Source of the DNA: Platycnemis pennipes
Lineage: Eukaryota; Arthropoda; Insecta; Odonata; Platycnemididae
Direction: 5' to 3'
Length of the DNA: 64,000 nt
Assembly: GCA_933228895.1 (NCBI GenBank)
Contig: OW121846.1
Span: 9,703,915 to 9,767,914, forward strand
Numbering within the stretch: the first letter of the stretch is position 1; each line of letters begins with the position of its first letter. A program made the position numbers and the translations under genes. The notes beneath the pieces are model-generated. The model ran no database searches. It saw only the letters and a list, made by a program, of their open reading frames with translations, and was not told where the DNA came from. This document shows positions 33,641 through 46,500 of this stretch, piece after piece.

Positions 33641-34435
33641 TGAGGCATAAAGTATGGAGAACGTTTGTCCACGACCGATGCCAACAGTCAAGGTAATTGG
33701 GAGGATATGTGACATTGTAGCATTATATAAAACATCACAACTGATGGCATTACATGGCTAAAACTCGCCTAAATGCTTGGCAATAATTTTTTCCCGTAGA
33801 AACATGTTCACTCACCATCTTCCACATGTACTGGATAGGTTTGTTGTGTTTTCTGTACTTTCCCAATTTATCGAGCTTTAAGCAGAATTAAATATATGGT
33901 TTGGGTAACCCAAAAATTAAACAAAAATTGAATTGAAAAACCAAGCAATATGAAAATGATAACAAACAGTGTTATTCAAGACTAGCAGTTATGATTTTTA
34001 TAAATTATAATTACGAGTGACGTTATCATATATAATACATGCACTGTTTTTACACTTTGTGTCGGAGCCTTGCTATGAAAAATATGAGGGTAATAACATG
34101 TTTTAAAAGTGTGTATAATTTGGATGAGAGTTACACTTATTAAGGTTTAATATATTTTTTCATTTGGGTGTACCTACTTGTAACTTTTAATGTATTGATT
34201 TCAGCTTTTAACATTTCTGAGTGTTGACGAAAATTTAATTCAGCAGAAATGAAATATTTTGATAATAGGTAGGGACATGACATTTTCGCGAAACATTTTT
34301 TGCGACAGGATTCACGAAATAAGCGACTTTTTGGGTTTAATCGCGAAATAACCGTGTCTTCTTTGAAACGCGATTTTTTTAACAAAATTTGAGATATTTT
34401 GCAAATGCCGAATTTTTGTAGCATGAAATATTTTC
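33641..34435. other. Unassigned DNA
   Basis: AT-rich, no gene or clear repeat recognised. Confidence 0.4.
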
Positions 34436-34439
34436 TTCA

Positions 34440-35360
34440 GTGATGACCGGATCGGATCTTTCATTTTTCTCGGTTCCGGATTCGGATCCAAAGACACGGA
34501 GTAAAATCGGATCCGGATCGTAGATTTTAAATTTTCGCGGTTTAGCGATCGAAGTGCCCCCGTGAATGGAATGTAGGTGCGGTAGATATTGACAAAAGAG
34601 GATGTGTAACTAAGGTCACGTAATTAGATGAAAACGTTCCCGTGCAACTAGAAGCAAAATAAAGATATATGACTTTTTTCCCCGATTACCACGGTATCGC
34701 GGGAAAAAAAACGTAGGGTGTAATGCGGGTAGCCTACATTCCCCGGGATCAGGCATATAACGAGAGCCATGAACGAGAGCTAGTGTACTGTGCGAAGTTC
34801 GATCCCAATCGCAGTTTAATTTTTTCTTTCAGTCACTGCATCGAAAATATTATCATATTCATTTTCAAACCATTTCATCTGAATACACACTTTATTAGAC
34901 TTTGTTGTTTAAACTAGATTTACAAATGAACCACTCATAAATTAAGGATGGTCGGGTCGGATCCAAAGAACCAAGGGGCTTTCATTTCATTCGCTACTGA
35001 AATCATATCCAGAGACAGTAAAAATTCAGATCCGGATCGGAGATTTTAACATCTCGCGGCCTCTTGATCGATGCGCCCCGCTAATGGAATGCACGTATGG
35101 ATACCAACAAGGAGAGGTTAAGTAACTCGGGTCACGAAATGAGAAGATGATTTTTTCCGTGCCACAAACGAGGAAAACAAAATAAAAAATACTCGTATTG
35201 ACCTTTTTCTCCATAGGCTCGGATGTGCGAGAAAAAAAATTAAGCCGAATGTCATGCGGGTCACCTACATTCGCCATATTTCCCTTGAATCTATGAGAGC
35301 GTAGTTGTTAAAAATGAGGGCTAGTGTACTGCCAGTCGCGAGTTCGATCGTTAACACTAC
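34440..35360. repeat. Diverged tandem repeat of about 500 bp
   Basis: The halves 34440-34830 and 34945-35350 share GGATCCGGATCG, TAATGGAATG, AAAAAAAA-TAAG/ACGTAGGG, TCATGCGGGTCACCTACATT (with differences) and GCTAGTGTACTG in the same order. The GGATCGGATC-rich starts resemble degenerate hAT ends. Old duplication of an unknown element. Confidence 0.6.
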
Positions 35361-35703
35361 CTAAGAATACAGCCGTGCTGTATTCCTAGGGTAATGCTAG
35401 TAGGCTGTTAAAAAAAGTAAGTTATCAGAAATTTCATGCCAAATTATAAGTAAAAGAAACAATTAAATAAGGCGAAGGGAAATGATTGGAAAAAATTTAT
35501 ATTACAGAATTAAATCGTGGAATCATTACGTTAACTTTACAGTGTATTTTTGAGTGACGCATTTGCAAATCTAGTTGAAGCGATAGAAGTACAAAAAAGT
35601 CAGTATCCACACACAAAGGTTGGAAATGAAGGATGATGAAGCTTTTTATTCAATGGTTGAAAGAAAAATTTTTAACAGCGTAAGAATCGAAATTCATTAC
35701 CTG

Positions 35704-36016
35704 CAGTTCACTACTGCACTCTGTTATTGTTATTACCATTATCTCATTAATTTGCCTTTAACTTAATTTTGCCTACTGTGTTTTTTGTTGCGTAGGGTAG
35801 CCATAACTTCTGTATTGGATCTCAAATGTATGTAATTAACTGTTTGTTCACATTGGTGTGGAGTATTTATTAATAATATTTTTAAAAAAACCCTATAAGA
35901 CTCCTTTTTCCCAACATTAAACACAGCTTTCACCTTTTTAAAACGATTTTATTTACCGCATTTGTCATTTTAAACACCGCTTTTGATGATTTTTATTTAC
36001 CATTTTTCAGTGTCCC
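35704..36016. repeat. Direct repeat, copy 2 (partner at 1)
   Basis: Same orientation as 1-316 and about 90 percent similar by eye, ending at CATTTTTCRGTGTC. It is followed here by a CAGGGAAA-rich segment. Confidence 0.75.
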
Positions 36017-36112
36017 TAATAATAGGAGACCTTTAGGAGATTAGTCAGGGAAATTGCTAAGTCAATCAGGGAAAAGTCAGGGAACTTAAAAATTGGATAT
36101 CAGTAGCCACCC
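36017..36112. repeat. hAT-like end scrap (CAGGGTGGCTACTG)
   Basis: Minus-strand CAGGGTGGCTACTG followed by repeated CCCTGA words, a common non-autonomous hAT terminus. Only one end is present. A related CCCTGACTT-rich scrap lies at 43040-43110. Confidence 0.4.
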
Positions 36113-36347
36113 TGCTTTCCCACGAGGTACCAGCATGCGTGTCCACCAGAGATGCGTGAGCATCCGAGCCTCACTCCACAGCATCCCCTCCAATTGAATG
36201 TTCCGGAAGGGGAAGGAGGAGAGTCTAGTCCCCCCCCCTGCATTTCAATTACTTTACCCAATAACTTTAGTTTTCCTGTAGACAGCACGAATGGGTTGGT
36301 GTTGGGGGTGGCAGCAGGGGGGAACTAGAGCATGGGACCATTGGGAG

Positions 36348-36677
36348 TGAGTTGGTTGGTTATTCAAAGGAGGTGACCGACAGCTGAGGTCATTTGCACC
36401 ATTGAGGATAATTGGGTAATGGTAGGAGTTTTCAGGGAACGGAGGAAGGGTGGAGAGAAACCTGGCGTCGGCATTAGCCTACTCTTAACGAAAGGCGCCA
36501 AGGGGATCACAGCTTCACGTCCCATCCGACGGATAGAGTACTGAACTTGAAATGCCCTCCCCACTAGGCACTCAACTGGAGATCGGTTTTCCACAAGAAA
36601 AGCCACTGCCGGGAATCGAACCTGGGCCCTCAGGATGGGAGGCCAGTATACTAGCCACCACACCAACCCGATCCCCT
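36348..36677 (-). mobile_element. tRNA-derived SINE, family S1, copy 2
   Basis: Second copy of the SINE at 15382-15720, clearly similar over its full length on the same strand. B box on the minus strand reads GGTTCGATTCCCGGC, closer to the tRNA consensus than copy 1. Target duplications are not clear. Confidence 0.85.
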
Positions 36678-36679
36678 AG

Positions 36680-37455
36680 AGAGATAGTCCTCTGTCATGT
36701 TCCTTAACGTGAGGCGATCACACATGGTGCCAAGTTGAGCACTGCCTCATCTCATTCCTAGCAATAAATCTTGTAGGCCAATCTTACTCACAGCACACTG
36801 GTCATTTCCCATAGTGCCTACACCACCCTACCTCCATTCTTCCTTCTCTCCTTGTGTACATGGGGCAAAGTGAAATAGTATACTCTACTCCTTAGTTTTC
36901 ATCTTTACCATATTTCAATAAGGAGTAACTGGCAAGATGTGGAGAATTTTACAGATATTGATGGAACAAATTGCAATTTCCCACAGAGTAAAGGTATAGG
37001 TACTCATAACCCGGATTTTGATGTACTACATCATCTTTACTTTAACAAAATATTTGCCTCCATTCTTGCATAAAAAGAATGGAGGGGAAGGGCAGAATGA
37101 GAGAGCTTGAGTCAACGTAGTTGGGCTCTTACGACTTATAATCCAAATGCGATGGGACTCAAAAATGACATAGAACTTCCTCCCTGGGATTATGTTATAC
37201 CAGAACTATGCCAAAGGGGCCATCAAATATGGCAGCAGAGGGTCATGGGAACACTCCCAATCCACAGCACAGGAGAAAATTATGGAATGGGCGAACAAAA
37301 CATATATACACGGCAAGAAGCAGACAAACTTCAAAGTTATTTTTTCCATTCAATAATTTAAGAAATAAACAACATTATTCATTTGGAAAATTCATTTTAA
37401 TAGCTATTCTTCTTCTTATTAGTCACACTAGAGTACTCTTCTCCCAGAGAACCAT
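36680..37455. other. Downstream flank of ALAS, 3' UTR likely within
   Basis: No protein gene recognised. The ALAS 3' UTR should run from 37455 downward; possible poly(A) signals are ATTAAA at 37401-37396 and an AT-rich zone near 37360. The limit is not determined. Confidence 0.4.
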
Positions 37456-37578
37456 CTAGTACGAGGCAACCAATTGTGGACAGTTAGGTTCCTCACAGCT
37501 AATATCTTTTCTGCATTCTGCCATGGTCCTTGCTTCAAACCTCTTGAAGAGTAGTGGTTTCTTGCAAAATTCACACTC
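37456..37578 (-). CDS. Alas: ALAS last exon: cysteine-rich tail and stop
   Basis: Follows a ttatctttcag acceptor and reads [11 protein letters not shown], then a short cysteine-rich tail ending with [10 protein letters not shown] and a TAG. The CxxC-K-P motif right after the catalytic domain and the NCPQ ending are what insect ALAS tails look like, which is why this small exon is joined although 3.8 kb separates it from the previous one. A possible ATTAAA signal lies about 55 bases past the stop (37401-37396, minus). Confidence 0.85.
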   Translation of the reverse strand, partial: ECEFCKKPLLFKRFEARTMAECRKDISCEEPNCPQLVASY

Positions 37579-40500
37579 CTGAAAGATAAAATAAATTGAT
37601 TACGAGGGAAAGTAATTCTGTCAGTTTGATGGTGCAATAACTGGAGTATGGTATTGGTACAAGAGTGTTCAAAACTCTTAAGACCAGAACGATGACGAGG
37701 ATGAAGCGATTATGATGATGGAGAAATTATAGCAGCCAAGCTGATTAAGTTACACTCCTGGCACTGCTACAAATCATCGCTTAGCATAAGGTCACAAGAG
37801 GCAATTTTGCTGCCACGCCAGACCTTACCCTCTGAAACCCCTAAATTTTTCACTCCACTTGCGGACATGAAAATCACTACACATGGAATTGAGACTCATC
37901 AAATACTTTGCGAAAGCCATAGACAAAAACTCCTGTGGATTAATGTACTAATATTAGTAATTTCCCAAGACTAGATGCTAAAATTAAGCAAGGAATATTA
38001 GAATTGGGGCAGGGATTTGAAGATTCAGTCAAATCCTATCGAAATTCATGGTTAAAAGATTCGAACGAATCAAAGGATTAAAGATAGAATACCAGGAATG
38101 CAGATACTATGTACCAGTGGCAAAGAACAACAATAAGTCCTCGACTTATGCAGATCTGAGTTACACGGATCCGGAGTAACGCGGATATTCAGTTAGGCCA
38201 ATGACATGCTTATGTTTCTCCGAGTTTCTGTTGCTATGACAGATTCAGCCGTGCACATTGCCAAGCACGCAAAAGTTGATGCCAAACTACGGGTGTTCGG
38301 AACGCCAACTCTAGTTTAAGACATTGCGTAGTTCGATAGGTGATATTTGATCATCATGATGGTCTGATGTGATCACGCATCAACGTCTTTTTTCGGCGGT
38401 TTGACCTTCCTGTTTAAGTCAACGCGTAGTTAATTATCTACTCCATAGATGATGCCTGTTGTCCATTGCAGCAAAAAAAAATGTTTTGGGTATTTATACT
38501 TATTTTAGATTTAAATATCCAGTGAAAGAAAGATTGGATTCATATTACTCTCAGCTTTGTAATATTATGTTAACTTAACGGCCTCTTAACAGATGGCGTT
38601 TTCTGTAATCGTCGCCGATTGCCACCATGAATGTGGCACTGCTAATGGTTCAAAAAGGAATTGGTAAGTTGTGGTGTTTGACTTCTTTTCAACACAAATT
38701 TCTACTTCTTTTTTCACTGTAATGGAGTTTTAAGTTAACGTAATACGATAAAGCCAAGAGTAACACAAATCCAATCTTTCTTTCACTGGATATTTAAATC
38801 TAAAATAAATATAAATACCCAAAACTTCTTTTTTGCTGCAATGGGATCTCTGGGCTGTCATTGCCGTGGTGAAATTGCAGGGCAAAGGTCCCAGATCAAA
38901 GGAACGCACCGAGAATTCGCTTCGGCCTGAAAAGCCCAATGGTAGCTGACCAGGCAACATACCACAAAACACGGGCTTCACCCAGGTGTGAGCTGTAATG
39001 GATAACAGACGTCATCTATGGAGTAGATAATTAGCTACGTGTTGACTTACACGGGATGGTCAAAGTACGCTAAAAAAATAGGTTGATGCCTGATCGCATC
39101 TGTCTTTTTCACCATCACGATGATCAAATATCACCTATTGAACTATCACTCACTCAGTGATTCAACCCGAAGGTTGGTTTAGATAGGTAAGAGTAGAGCT
39201 CACCCTGGACTAAGCCACAGGCATGTGAATTTCACACATTCAGGGTGCATTTCACACACAGGGGGGCTAGTTCCTTTCCCTGAGCACCTTTACTCTGAGG
39301 ATTTTTTGTTCGGGGGCATCCAAAGGCTTCACCCAGATTTGAACCCGGGACCCTTCGATCAGAAGCCAAGTGCTCAACCCACTAGGCCACCACGCTCCAC
39401 TATCGAACTATGTAATGTCTTAAACTAGAATTGGCATCCCGAACACCTGTAGTTCAGCATCAACTCTTGCGCGCTTGGCAATGAGTCGTGGGTCGTCACA
39501 CAGTTGAATCTATCGCTGCAACAGAAACATGGAGAAATGCAAGCATGTCACAGGCCTTACTGAACATCCACAAAACTCCGAATCCATGTAACTCAGATCT
39601 GCGTAAATTGAGGACTTATGTAATTGCTTGTTTTTAGCATTTAAATCGGTAGGAAATGTTTACGCAGCATATTGTAAACTAATAATTCTTATCCACATAT
39701 GAATTCTTTGAAATTCCCCAATTTGAAAATTCTAACAAATAAAAGTTCCTCTGCATTCTTCCAGCAACAGTATTTTCAGAAAGAGCCTTCAGTAGTGCTG
39801 GAAGTTTGTTTGATTCAGAAAGAAATCGATTAGATCCTGACAGAATGAAAATGCTGCATTTATGAAATAAAAACTTGTAATCTGTTTTCATTGAATTTAC
39901 AATTTTATTTAAGAAAAATTAAACTTGAATTTACTTTTGTAATTAACCACTCTTTATATTTGCCCTCAAACATGTCCTTAATTTCAGTGATTGGGGACTG
40001 TATGAACATTATTAATTTATTATTTACTTTAAGAAATAAGATTCAGCTTCGACTGGATTCAATCAGAGAATTCATGAGAAAGGAAGCATTATTAAACAAT
40101 TTGCAGATATATAAAAGAAATATTTGAATTTAATGAAATTGTGGAGGATTAGGATTCGGGATTCGGATTCAATAAAAAAACAGGATTCAGATTTTATCAA
40201 ATTTTGGATTCACCCAATCACTAGAATACACCCTAAGAAAACACTTTATCAGTATATAACAAGGGTGTATAACGTAGGTGGGGTCATGCCCATTTTATTA
40301 ATTTTAAATGTGCAAAGAGGCAATCTTACGAGAACTTCCGAAAGTAATCATAATTATGATGACTTTACCTCAGACTGCAATTACCCTAATAGCTATTATT
40401 TACTTTCCTGGATAGCACGTTCATTTTTTTGTTTTCTCTTCAAAAACGTACTAATCTAGTTCTACTGTATATGTATTAGCGCAAATATCAAATTTTCTTC

Positions 40501-43500
40501 CCACTAGATGGCATGGAGGTAGTGGCCACAATCTCTCACTGAGGTTATAACAATTACAAAGATTAACAACCACGATTGGTGTTCTTGTTTGCACTTAAAT
40601 CTGTAAGTGAATAAGCATTTGCCATTAATCATGCCCAGTGGCCCTAATCTCGTTCACTTGGACCATAGCCATGCATTCGCTAAGTTGGCACTGGAGGTCC
40701 CAATGCTTCCTTTAGAACATCGCTTAGATTCATATTTTATAGCATTGGTAATAGTTACTTTGATCATGTCCATTTAAACGGTATCTGACCAATCCACACA
40801 ACACGGTAAATTGCCGGTACTACCACTAGCAAAATATTGTGCTGACAACCGCAATGTGTCAAGTTGTCAAGCAGTCATTGCTGAAATTTACCTCATCACA
40901 GACTTTTTGGATGACAGCTCAAGTGGATGGGACATTAATTTGCACAGTTTCACTGAGTGTGGAAAATGCAAAACGGCCAATTTTTTGTAGCAAGTAATCA
41001 CTTTACCCAGTACAGTTTTTCCTGTGCCCTGTGCAAGTGTTCTCGCAAGAGCATGTGAAAATTCAAATTCTGTGTAAAACAGTCTACATAGTTCACTGAT
41101 TCTGTTATTTTTTACTAGAAAATGAAAAGTGCTCAAAATCATGGTTTCAGACTAATTTACTGTCACAATAATTACTCTTTGCAAATACTGTTGATATAAC
41201 ACCTTCAAGCAGATTGGAAGTTTTCATTTTCCATTGCGTAATGCGCAATGTTTACTTTTTTGAATAGATAACGTGCACATTTTTGCTGTGAAAATATGGC
41301 AATCATTTCAGCAATGAGCATCAAAACCAGTCTCTGAAAAACTGGCCATCACTTAGTGAGGTTCCCGACGCCCCCCTCAACTCCATAGCAAACAGCTAGG
41401 CTGTCTTTGCCCTGCTCACCACAGAGCATGTATCCTGGAAGAGGGGCAGGTGGAGGTTGTGCCACACAGCCAACAGGTCCTTCACCAGCAGGTCCATCAT
41501 GGGCCGGGTGTGATGGGGTGTCGGAGCCAGCCTCAGTTTCTCTTCGCCATGAGGCACAGTAGGATAGTTGATGGCTTGAATGTAATGTCCTTTCTGCTGC
41601 AGGAGTACGTCCGACACTTGGCTACATCGCAGCGGGTCCCCAACCTGCAGTAGACCAAAAGAGCAACATAAAACAACATGGCTGCAAAAACCCTGGCCCA
41701 CACAATGCCAGTACTATTGGGCACCACAACAGCCCATCTGCCACGCTGGGACCCAGGAAGGGAATGGTATGAACTTGCAGAGGCTGGGACCAATGCAGTG
41801 CTCAGGAAACTAAAGCTATTGTCTCTTTCAAGGGTGGGGATCACTCGGCCGCTCTCCTCAGCCCCAGCTAAGTCTCGTGTAAGAGGGCAAGGTACGTGGA
41901 ATGAGCGTGATAGGGGAGGGGCAAACGCCAGGCAGGCATAACTGCATAACTGGATACAAGGAAATAACAGGAAGTATCATTATATCTATGCTCAGCAGGA
42001 CACTGTGTAGTGCATAATACAAAATAAGTGAGCTAAGAAGTTGAATTCCATACACGTTCATTGAAATCCAGTATACTATGTAATACATTTTATAGTAGCC
42101 GAGCTGTTTGGAATTGTCAGCCTCTTTTTCCACCTTCTCGTCTTTTTCTTATTTGTCCTCATCCTCAGTGTTGCATAATGTTGAGCAATGTCATCCTCAT
42201 TGCTCAGTGAATGTTATTCATCTAAGATTGAGCCCAATAGTAAACCATGAGAGCACATAAAGCAATAACGGTGCAATAAGCACCACTGGCAGCACAATAC
42301 GATTGTACAAAGAGCACCAATGACTTGATAAGCACACCAATACCTGCAGTTATCACATAGCCATATTTTAAATAGATTCTGAATATGCTGGTGATGTGGC
42401 AACACAGCAAGCAAAGAGCAGATCTGTACATGACAAAAGCCATAGTAAGACTGATCTTGCTGGAGAAGGAATTTCCACTCCTGTGCTCCCATTGGTGCTA
42501 GACTAAATGACTGGCTCCTTCCTTCCCACCCACCAACTCATTCCAAATGGACTAGCCAGGCAAGTAACTGCTCTTTAGGAAGCTGAGTTACCCATGATGG
42601 ACTAAGCATACAGAGCCTGATGGTAAACCAGCATGTAACCTATTTCATTTCTTCCTAATTTCATTGCTTCAGCTATCTTACAATCAGGGACCATCAGACG
42701 GAAAAGACTGATTGCTTCCTGCAGGAGAGAGTGATGAATGATTCATGACAGTTTGTAGGCACCATAAAATCTCCCCTCGGGTTACATCATCTCTCAACAT
42801 TTACTTTGAAAAAGTCTCTTTGGCTCCAGTAGCTGTGTAGCAGGTCATGTGTTTCAAGCTCCCAATCCTGGGATCACTCTTTCTTATATTTATGAAATTA
42901 TCTTTCATCATTGATATTCCACATTTTTGATATTTTTGATGCTGTATCTCCATCCTCTTACCATGTTATTCATGCCTACGCACACTGAAGGATCCATAGT
43001 GCAGTCAAACAAGTCACATTCCCAATCCGTGTAGAAGGTGGGTAATTTTTTCCTGACAACAATGAAATTCCCAGACTTTTCCCTGACTTCCAGGCAATTT
43101 TTCAGTTCTCTGACTTTCAAGATGCGTACCGACAAACCTCCAAAAATTTTCTTGAGATATGTCAACGACACCTTTGCCGTTTGGCTGCACAGAAAGTCCG
43201 AAATGAATAATTTCTTACGGCACTTGAACAACCAAAGCAGCTCCATCAGTTTCACCATGGAGAGCGAAGAAAACAGACAGTTACCTTTTCTGGATGTACT
43301 TGTCTCCAAGAAACACAACGGAATGCTTGGCCACTCAGTGTACCGAAAGCTGATGCACACAAATCGCTACTTGAATGCCAACTCCCACCACCACCCACAG
43401 CAAAAGAAAAGCAAAACTTTAAGCACTCTTTACCAACGTGCTTTCTCGATTTGCAACAGAGATCCCCTTGAGAAGGAGAAACGTCACCTCATCAGCACCT

Positions 43501-46500
43501 TCAGGAATAATGACTTTCCCGTCAGCACTATTGATAAGATGGCTGCCAAGGAAGAGAAGGAGTACAAAGACCTGACCCTAAAAATGACCGTCGGAGAAAC
43601 GGAGTGAGAGATAGAGGAGAAGAAAAGCTCCATCTATGCTCTGATTCCCTATGTAGCGGGACATCAGAAAAAGTCATGAAAATTCTCACGAAACACAATA
43701 TAGTGGCACGTTTTAAATGTGTCACGAAGACAGCTAACCTCCTCTGTAAGGCCAAGAACCACGTGCCCATGGAGATACAAAGTGGAATATATGAAGTGCC
43801 ATTGTGGAGACTCATTGGGCCAAGAGCCATGAAATGAAAAGCCACTGAAGCAAAGTTCCACCAAGAATAGACAGTTCTGCTTATCCACCATCGCCAAACG
43901 AGTATGGGAAGGGCCTATGCACAATGTGGATTTCGAAAATGCTAGACTCATCGCTAGAGAGGAGAATTTCTATCCCTGTCTCTTACGAGAGGCCATCAAA
44001 ATAGTCAAAACATCTACCTTCAACAGAGAGGACACCTATTCACTCTCCAATGCTCTTCCACAAACCAACCAATCAGGACATGGCTGGGCAAAACCAAGGG
44101 CTATATGAGATGGGCAAAAACTTGTATCCAACACTTCAAACCTGAAGATGCTGGCGAAAATGTCGTCTTGATGATGAATCGACGCGGAGGACAACCCAAA
44201 AACAGAGCTGTGCCTACTGTACCACTCTGCAGAAGCCTCCATCAACAGAGGAAATAGTCCGTAGAGTAACCCACATGAAGATGGCCTTCTACCAAAAGAA
44301 GAACATACTTACAACTGGGAATACAAGCTGGGAAATAAGGGAACACTGGATTACAACTTACATCCGTGACACACTTCTTTATGGCAGTGAAGCATAGACA
44401 CTAACAGCTGATGAAAGTCCAAGACTGGAAGAATTCATAGTGTGGTACTATAGAAGAGTAATGAGGATAAAATGGATTGATGGAGTGACAAATGAAGAAG
44501 CCTTAAGCAGAGTGGGAGAAAAGAGAAGTCTACTGAAAACTCTAAAAAAAAGTGGGGACAATTTAATTGGTCTAATCTTGAGACATGGTCTGATGAAGAC
44601 AATTGTTGAGGGAAATGTGAACAGAAAGAATAGATGAGGAAACCCTTGCCTGAAATACTGAAGGATGTAACAGAGAAGACTTAGTAAACATGAAGGGGTC
44701 AGCTTACAGGAGGAGTGTATCAAAAGTGCCATAAAATCATGCTGTGAATCTACTCATCGGCTATTACCAAGTCAAATATTTACATGCAGGACCCCAAATT
44801 CTGCAATCTATTCTTTATCAGCAGTACTGGATACTTTCTGCTTGCTCAATAATAGCTCATAGCAAAATTTTCATGTGTCTCCATTGCAATGCTAAAGAAA
44901 TTTCTTCAAGAGCTATTCAAATGAGTAATGACAGTGCAAAGTGAAAACCTACTCCTGCAACACTAGACCAAGTGACCAGGCATGGATGGTAAGAGCCACT
45001 GACTCCAATCTTTCTCTTTGTCAGAGCTGTATGATTCCATCTAATGATGATACTTGATTAAAAATTATCCACTTAAATGACCAAAGTTTGCATTCTCAAT
45101 GAATCATTTGGAGGTATTCATTAGCTATTATAGCCCAGCCCAAATGTTAAACGTTTATCTGAGCACTTGTTGGATGCTAAAGAGATGAGTTTTTTTCTTC
45201 TTTTTGAAAAAAAAACTCAAGAGAGAATTCTTGAGTTTTTGAATCAAGGAATTGTCAACTGTGGGGAACTATTGTAGATTACTAGCAAAGGTTTAATAGC
45301 ACAGTCTGTATACACACCATAAAATCACTTAAAGTTAGCCAGCCTAAATGCATACATCTCTCTTCTGATTTTGAGTGTTATAGTGCAGTCATTAGTTTGA
45401 ATACTTTAACTACTCCTATACTTTGTCTAAACCTCTTCAGGGTAATTTCTCAAATTTTCTGGGTAGTTTAATAATGACAGAGTCCTCCGCAGCAAGAGCT
45501 GTCTCCTACCCTGTAGTCTGCGGAGATTTTAACGTTAACTTTCAATCTGACTGTGCCAAAAATCTCTCCTGCAATATTTCTGCGGTATGCTTGACATATC
45601 ACCTATACTTTCTCAGCCAACAAGAATATCCAAAAATTGTTCCTATTGGCAATACTCTTCATGGTCTTAGGTATCTTGAGGTTACTTCATCTGACCAATG
45701 CCCCACTTGCCATCTTTCAAATGAATGATTTTCCCTTTAATGCTGTGCCAGAGTATCAAAAACGTTTTCTCTGACAATGCTAAGACATCCTTTTTGGCAC
45801 ACCTGGAAAATGAGAATTGGGAATCGATACTTTTAGGTATCTCGAAAAATCAGAGGTTTCACAAATTCTTTAAAACTTTTAAATTCTGCTTCCACTCACA
45901 CTTCCCCCTCACTAGAATCAGGGTTGGCACCTCTGACAATGCAAGAAAGAAAAACTGGATTACTGCAGAAATTCGAGTTCCAATATATTGGGGTGGATGG
46001 CCAAAATATTATTATTATCAAGATAGGTATGAAATGGTATTTTTGCTCACTTCATTGACCTGTGTTGTATTTAATGTCCATATTAAATTTATTTATTAAA
46101 TATGTTGTATGTAATGTATCTGTGACACAAAACGATGATTTTGCACACTTACCTCTGCACATTACCATACGTTCTTGAGTTCCAATTGCATTGAGGCAGC
46201 AAGTAGTACAGAAATGCGATTGACGATTATCGGGTAAAACCTCAAAGTAAAAAACTCACTGCAGTGAAGTATTCAATAGAGTGAAATCACTTTTCAGCCC
46301 TAAACTTCATATTGTATTCAACAAAGTGAAATATGAGGTTTGAATTTTACCAGGTTTTTCAAAATGGTGGATTTTGTTCATTAAATTGGCACTTTTTGAA
46401 TTATTCTACATTCTTGGTATCATTATTTCAGTATAGTGAGTAATTTTCCCCAGCGCAATATCAATCTTTCAGAGGTTTAGGCATCCATATACTTACGGCT

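Noticed and set aside
41396..41419. Stop codon at 41396 as the ALAS end
   Set aside because: A canonical donor at 41420 joins in phase to an exon at 37578 coding the family's cysteine-rich tail, which fits better than the short unconserved extension.
42908..43360. 150-codon minus-strand frame
   Set aside because: Antisense of the Penelope-like RT; the plus strand carries the recognisable motifs.
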